Source of the DNA: Pseudomonadota bacterium | GTDB taxonomy: Bacteria; Pseudomonadota; Gammaproteobacteria; Steroidobacterales; Steroidobacteraceae | Assembly: GCA_021838065.1 (NCBI GenBank) | Contig: JAKCEJ010000154.1 | Location: 1 to 7,104 of the forward strand | Direction: 5' to 3' | Length of the DNA: 7,104 nucleotides | Position numbers and translations under genes: made by a program | The notes under the pieces: model-generated | Database searches by the model: none | Told to the model about the DNA's origin: nothing | Seen by the model: the letters and a program-made list of their open reading frames with translations, nothing else | Shown: one piece after another, positions 5,399 through 7,104 of the stretch | How the letters are laid out: every line of letters begins with the position of its first letter | Numbering within the stretch: position 1 is the first letter of the stretch

Positions 5399-6766
5399 AT
5401 GCGCTCCCCCGAAAGCACCTCCTGGCATCCGGCGAGCTGGCACGGCAGGCCGGCGCAGCAGCAGCCCTCGTACGACGATCCGGCCGCGCTCGAGCGGGTG
5501 GTCGCCGAACTCTCTCGGCTGCCCCCGATTGTGGTGTCCTGGGAGATTGAGGCGCTGCGCGAGCGCCTGGCCGCCGCCGAGCGTGGGCAGGCCTTCCTCC
5601 TGCAGGGGGGTGACTGCGCCGAGACCTTCGCCGAGTGCGAGTCGGACCGGATCGCCAAGAAGCTCAAGATCCTGCTGCAGATGAGCTTGGTGCTGCTGCA
5701 CGGGCTGAAGAAGCCCATCATCCGCCTCGGGCGCATGGCCGGCCAGTATGCCAAGCCGCGCTCGACCGATACCGAGACCCGCGACGGCGTGACGCTGCCG
5801 AGCTTTCGCGGTGACCTGGTCAACCGGCCGGAGTTCACCCGCGAGGCGCGCCAGGCCGATCCGCAGCTGTTGCTGCGCGGCTATGAGCGCGCGGCGCTGA
5901 CGCTGAACTTCGTGCGCGCGCTGGTCGATGGCGGATTCGCCGATCTGCATCATCCCGAATACTGGGATCTCGGCTTCGTCAAGCACGCCCCGCTGAAGGA
6001 TGCCTACCAGCGCATCGTGCAGTCGATCGGCGATGCGCTCGATTTCTTCGAAGGCATCAGCGGCCGGCGGATCCACGAGGCGACGCTGGTCGATTTCTAC
6101 GCCAGCCACGAGGGGCTGCACCTGCTCTACGAGCAGGCGCAGACGCGCTTCATCCCGCGGCAGAACCGCTGGTACAACCTCTCGACGCACATGCCGTGGA
6201 TCGGCATGCGCACCGCCAAGCTCGATGGCGCGCACGTCGAGTACTTCCGCGGCATCGCCAATCCCATCGGGATCAAGATCGGCTCGGCAATGGACGGCGC
6301 GTGGCTGCAGGGCCTGATCGCGACGCTCAACCCGCAGAACCAGCCGGGACGGATCACGTTGATCCACCGCTTCGGGGTGAAGGAGATCGAGTCGGCGCTG
6401 CCGAAGATGATCGAGGCGGTGCGCCAGAGCGGCCAGACGGTGCTGTGGGTGTGCGACCCGATGCACGGCAACACCGAGACCAGCACCGCGGGCCTGAAGA
6501 CCCGGCGCTTCGAGAACATTCTGAAGGAAGTGGATCTCGGTTTCCGCATTCACGCGGAGCTCGGCTCGCGCCTCGGCGGCGTGCACGTCGAGCTCACCGG
6601 CGATGACGTTACCGAGTGCACCGGCGGGGCGCGGGGCCTCACCGATGCCGATCTGCAGCGCGCCTACCGCTCCACCGTCGATCCGCGGCTCAATCACGAG
6701 CAGGCCCTGGAGCTTGCGATGCTGATCGCCGAGCGCAGCCAGAACCGGCGTCTCGTGCACGTCTGA
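5399..6766 (+). CDS. 3-deoxy-7-phosphoheptulonate (DAHP) synthase, class II
   Basis: This 455-residue protein has the usual length for class II (plant/mycobacterial-type) DAHP synthase, which condenses phosphoenolpyruvate and erythrose-4-phosphate in the first step of the shikimate pathway. Motifs in order are SWHPASWHGRPAQQQPSY near the N-terminus, QGGDCAE (69-75), GRMAGQYAKPRS (111-122), FRGD (136-139), the SHEGLHL block (236-242), STHMPWIG (262-269), YFRGIANPIGIKIG (282-295), IHRFG (322-326), CDPMHGNT (352-359), GGVHVELTGDDVTEC (393-407) and DPRLN (428-432). All four expected metal ligands are present: C73, H356, E398 and D428. The ATG at 5399 is preferred to an in-frame ATG at 5309 because family homology begins a few residues after it and the earlier start would lie inside the divergent gene. 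Feedback control by aromatic amino acids is common in the class but cannot be read here. The gene appears to be transcribed alone. Confidence 0.95.
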   Translation: MRSPESTSWHPASWHGRPAQQQPSYDDPAALERVVAELSRLPPIVVSWEIEALRERLAAAERGQAFLLQGGDCAETFAECESDRIAKKLKILLQMSLVLLHGLKKPIIRLGRMAGQYAKPRSTDTETRDGVTLPSFRGDLVNRPEFTREARQADPQLLLRGYERAALTLNFVRALVDGGFADLHHPEYWDLGFVKHAPLKDAYQRIVQSIGDALDFFEGISGRRIHEATLVDFYASHEGLHLLYEQAQTRFIPRQNRWYNLSTHMPWIGMRTAKLDGAHVEYFRGIANPIGIKIGSAMDGAWLQGLIATLNPQNQPGRITLIHRFGVKEIESALPKMIEAVRQSGQTVLWVCDPMHGNTETSTAGLKTRRFENILKEVDLGFRIHAELGSRLGGVHVELTGDDVTECTGGARGLTDADLQRAYRSTVDPRLNHEQALELAMLIAERSQNRRLVHV

Positions 6767-6779
6767 GCGCATGGACTCC

Positions 6780-6793
6780 GCCGCCGCGGCGGC
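6780..6793. repeat. Perfect 14-bp GC palindrome after the DAHP synthase gene
   Basis: GCCGCCGCGGCGGC reads the same on both strands and lies 13 bases past the DAHP synthase stop. It has no loop and no T-run follows, so it is a poor intrinsic terminator. It may be a chance product of GC-rich sequence. Confidence 0.3.
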
Positions 6794-6836
6794 CCCAATG
6801 GCATGACGAATGAGCATCGGCCGACCGGTTTGCCGG

Positions 6837-6842
6837 TAGAAT
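6837..6842 (+). promoter_or_regulatory. Candidate -10 box TAGAAT of icd
   Basis: TAGAAT matches the -10 consensus TATAAT at five of six positions. Seven bases past its last base is the A of the icd ATG (6849), so a transcript from it would have little or no leader. No convincing -35 stands about 17 bases upstream (GCATCG at 6814-6819), and no Shine-Dalgarno site lies between the box and the ATG. Confidence 0.45.
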
Positions 6843-6848
6843 GCGCCG

Positions 6849-7104
6849 ATGCAGTACGAACATATCGACGTCCCGGCCGCGGGACGCAAGATCACGGTCA
6901 ACCCCGATCATTCGCTCAACGTCCCGGATCGCCCCATCGTTCCCTTTATCGAGGGCGACGGCATTGGCGTTGACGTCACGCCGGCGATGGTGCGGGTCGT
7001 CGATGCGGCCGTCGAGAAGGCCTACGGCGGCCGCCGGGCCGTCTGCTGGATGGAAGTCTATTGCGGCGAGAAGGCGAACGCGCGCTACGGGGAGTGGTTT
7101 CCCG
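6849..7104 (+). CDS. icd: NADP-dependent isocitrate dehydrogenase, N-terminal part, cut by window edge
   Basis: The first 85 residues are present and the frame runs off the window; the family is usually about 415-420 residues. The enzyme converts isocitrate to 2-oxoglutarate and CO2 with NADP+ in the citric acid cycle. Recognition rests on the N-terminus: KITVNPDHSLNVPDRPIVPF (14-33), the FIEGDGIGVDVTP block (33-45), VVDAAVEKAYGG and WMEVYCGEKA. These closely follow the E. coli-type homodimeric enzyme. The regulatory/substrate serine and the cofactor-specificity residues lie beyond the window, so the NADP assignment rests on family resemblance. The ATG at 6849 sits at the family's normal N-terminus. 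It follows the DAHP synthase gene by 82 bases and has its own candidate -10 box, so it is probably a separate transcript. Confidence 0.93.
   Translation, partial: MQYEHIDVPAAGRKITVNPDHSLNVPDRPIVPFIEGDGIGVDVTPAMVRVVDAAVEKAYGGRRAVCWMEVYCGEKANARYGEWFP

Noticed and set aside
6780..6793. Intrinsic terminator for the DAHP synthase gene
   Set aside because: The palindrome has no loop and no following T-run, so a terminator call is not supported; kept only as a repeat.
5315..6901. Upstream in-frame extension of the lysine/saccharopine dehydrogenase into a 920-codon minus-strand frame
   Set aside because: The extra part is entirely antisense to the clearly recognised DAHP synthase gene, shows no family motifs, and the family N-terminus (MHRVLILGAGKIG) with a ribosome site begins at 5314.
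1..7104. Mobile element, CRISPR array, tRNA or integration site
   Set aside because: No transposase or integrase motifs, regularly spaced repeats, tRNA-like cloverleaf or flanking direct repeats were seen; the genes look like ordinary chromosomal metabolism.

Overview
The window is GC-rich chromosomal DNA with bacterial gene packing: short gaps, Shine-Dalgarno sites and two-gene operons. The gene set is housekeeping and central metabolism. The E. coli-type NADP isocitrate dehydrogenase, the class II DAHP synthase and the TAGAAT-like boxes just before start codons suggest a high-GC proteobacterium, probably a gammaproteobacterium. That placement is an inference, because no rRNA or other marker is present. 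I see no tRNA, rRNA, CRISPR array, insertion sequence or phage gene.

Layout, left to right. (1) Plus strand, 1-1807: the 3' end of a phosphoketolase gene (xfp), then a divergent acetate kinase gene (ackA). Together they turn sugar phosphates into acetyl phosphate and then acetate plus ATP. (2) Minus strand, 1804-2457: a small NADP oxidoreductase of the F420-dependent NADP reductase family. Its stop codon overlaps that of ackA tail to tail. It has its own candidate promoter and a small palindrome in the 145-bp gap behind it. (3) Minus strand, 2603-5314: a tight two-gene operon, transcribed right to left. It encodes a saccharopine/lysine 6-dehydrogenase family protein followed by an ALDH7 (antiquitin-type) aminoadipate semialdehyde dehydrogenase. 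The operon ends in a perfect 13-bp hairpin. It looks like a lysine-degradation cassette giving alpha-aminoadipate. (4) Plus strand, 5399-6766: a class II DAHP synthase, the first step of aromatic amino-acid synthesis, divergent from the lysine operon across an 84-bp gap. (5) Plus strand, 6849 to the window edge: the start of the NADP-dependent isocitrate dehydrogenase gene (icd).

The points most worth a second look are four. The dehydrogenase resembles one-step L-lysine 6-dehydrogenase as much as saccharopine dehydrogenase. The acetate kinase has changes in a normally near-invariant phosphate-binding motif. Two TAGRAT boxes lie so close to start codons that the transcripts may be nearly leaderless. 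There is a hairpin and a palindrome in the gap 2458-2602. I found no clearly new multi-gene system here. All long open frames antisense to these genes are judged to be high-GC shadows.
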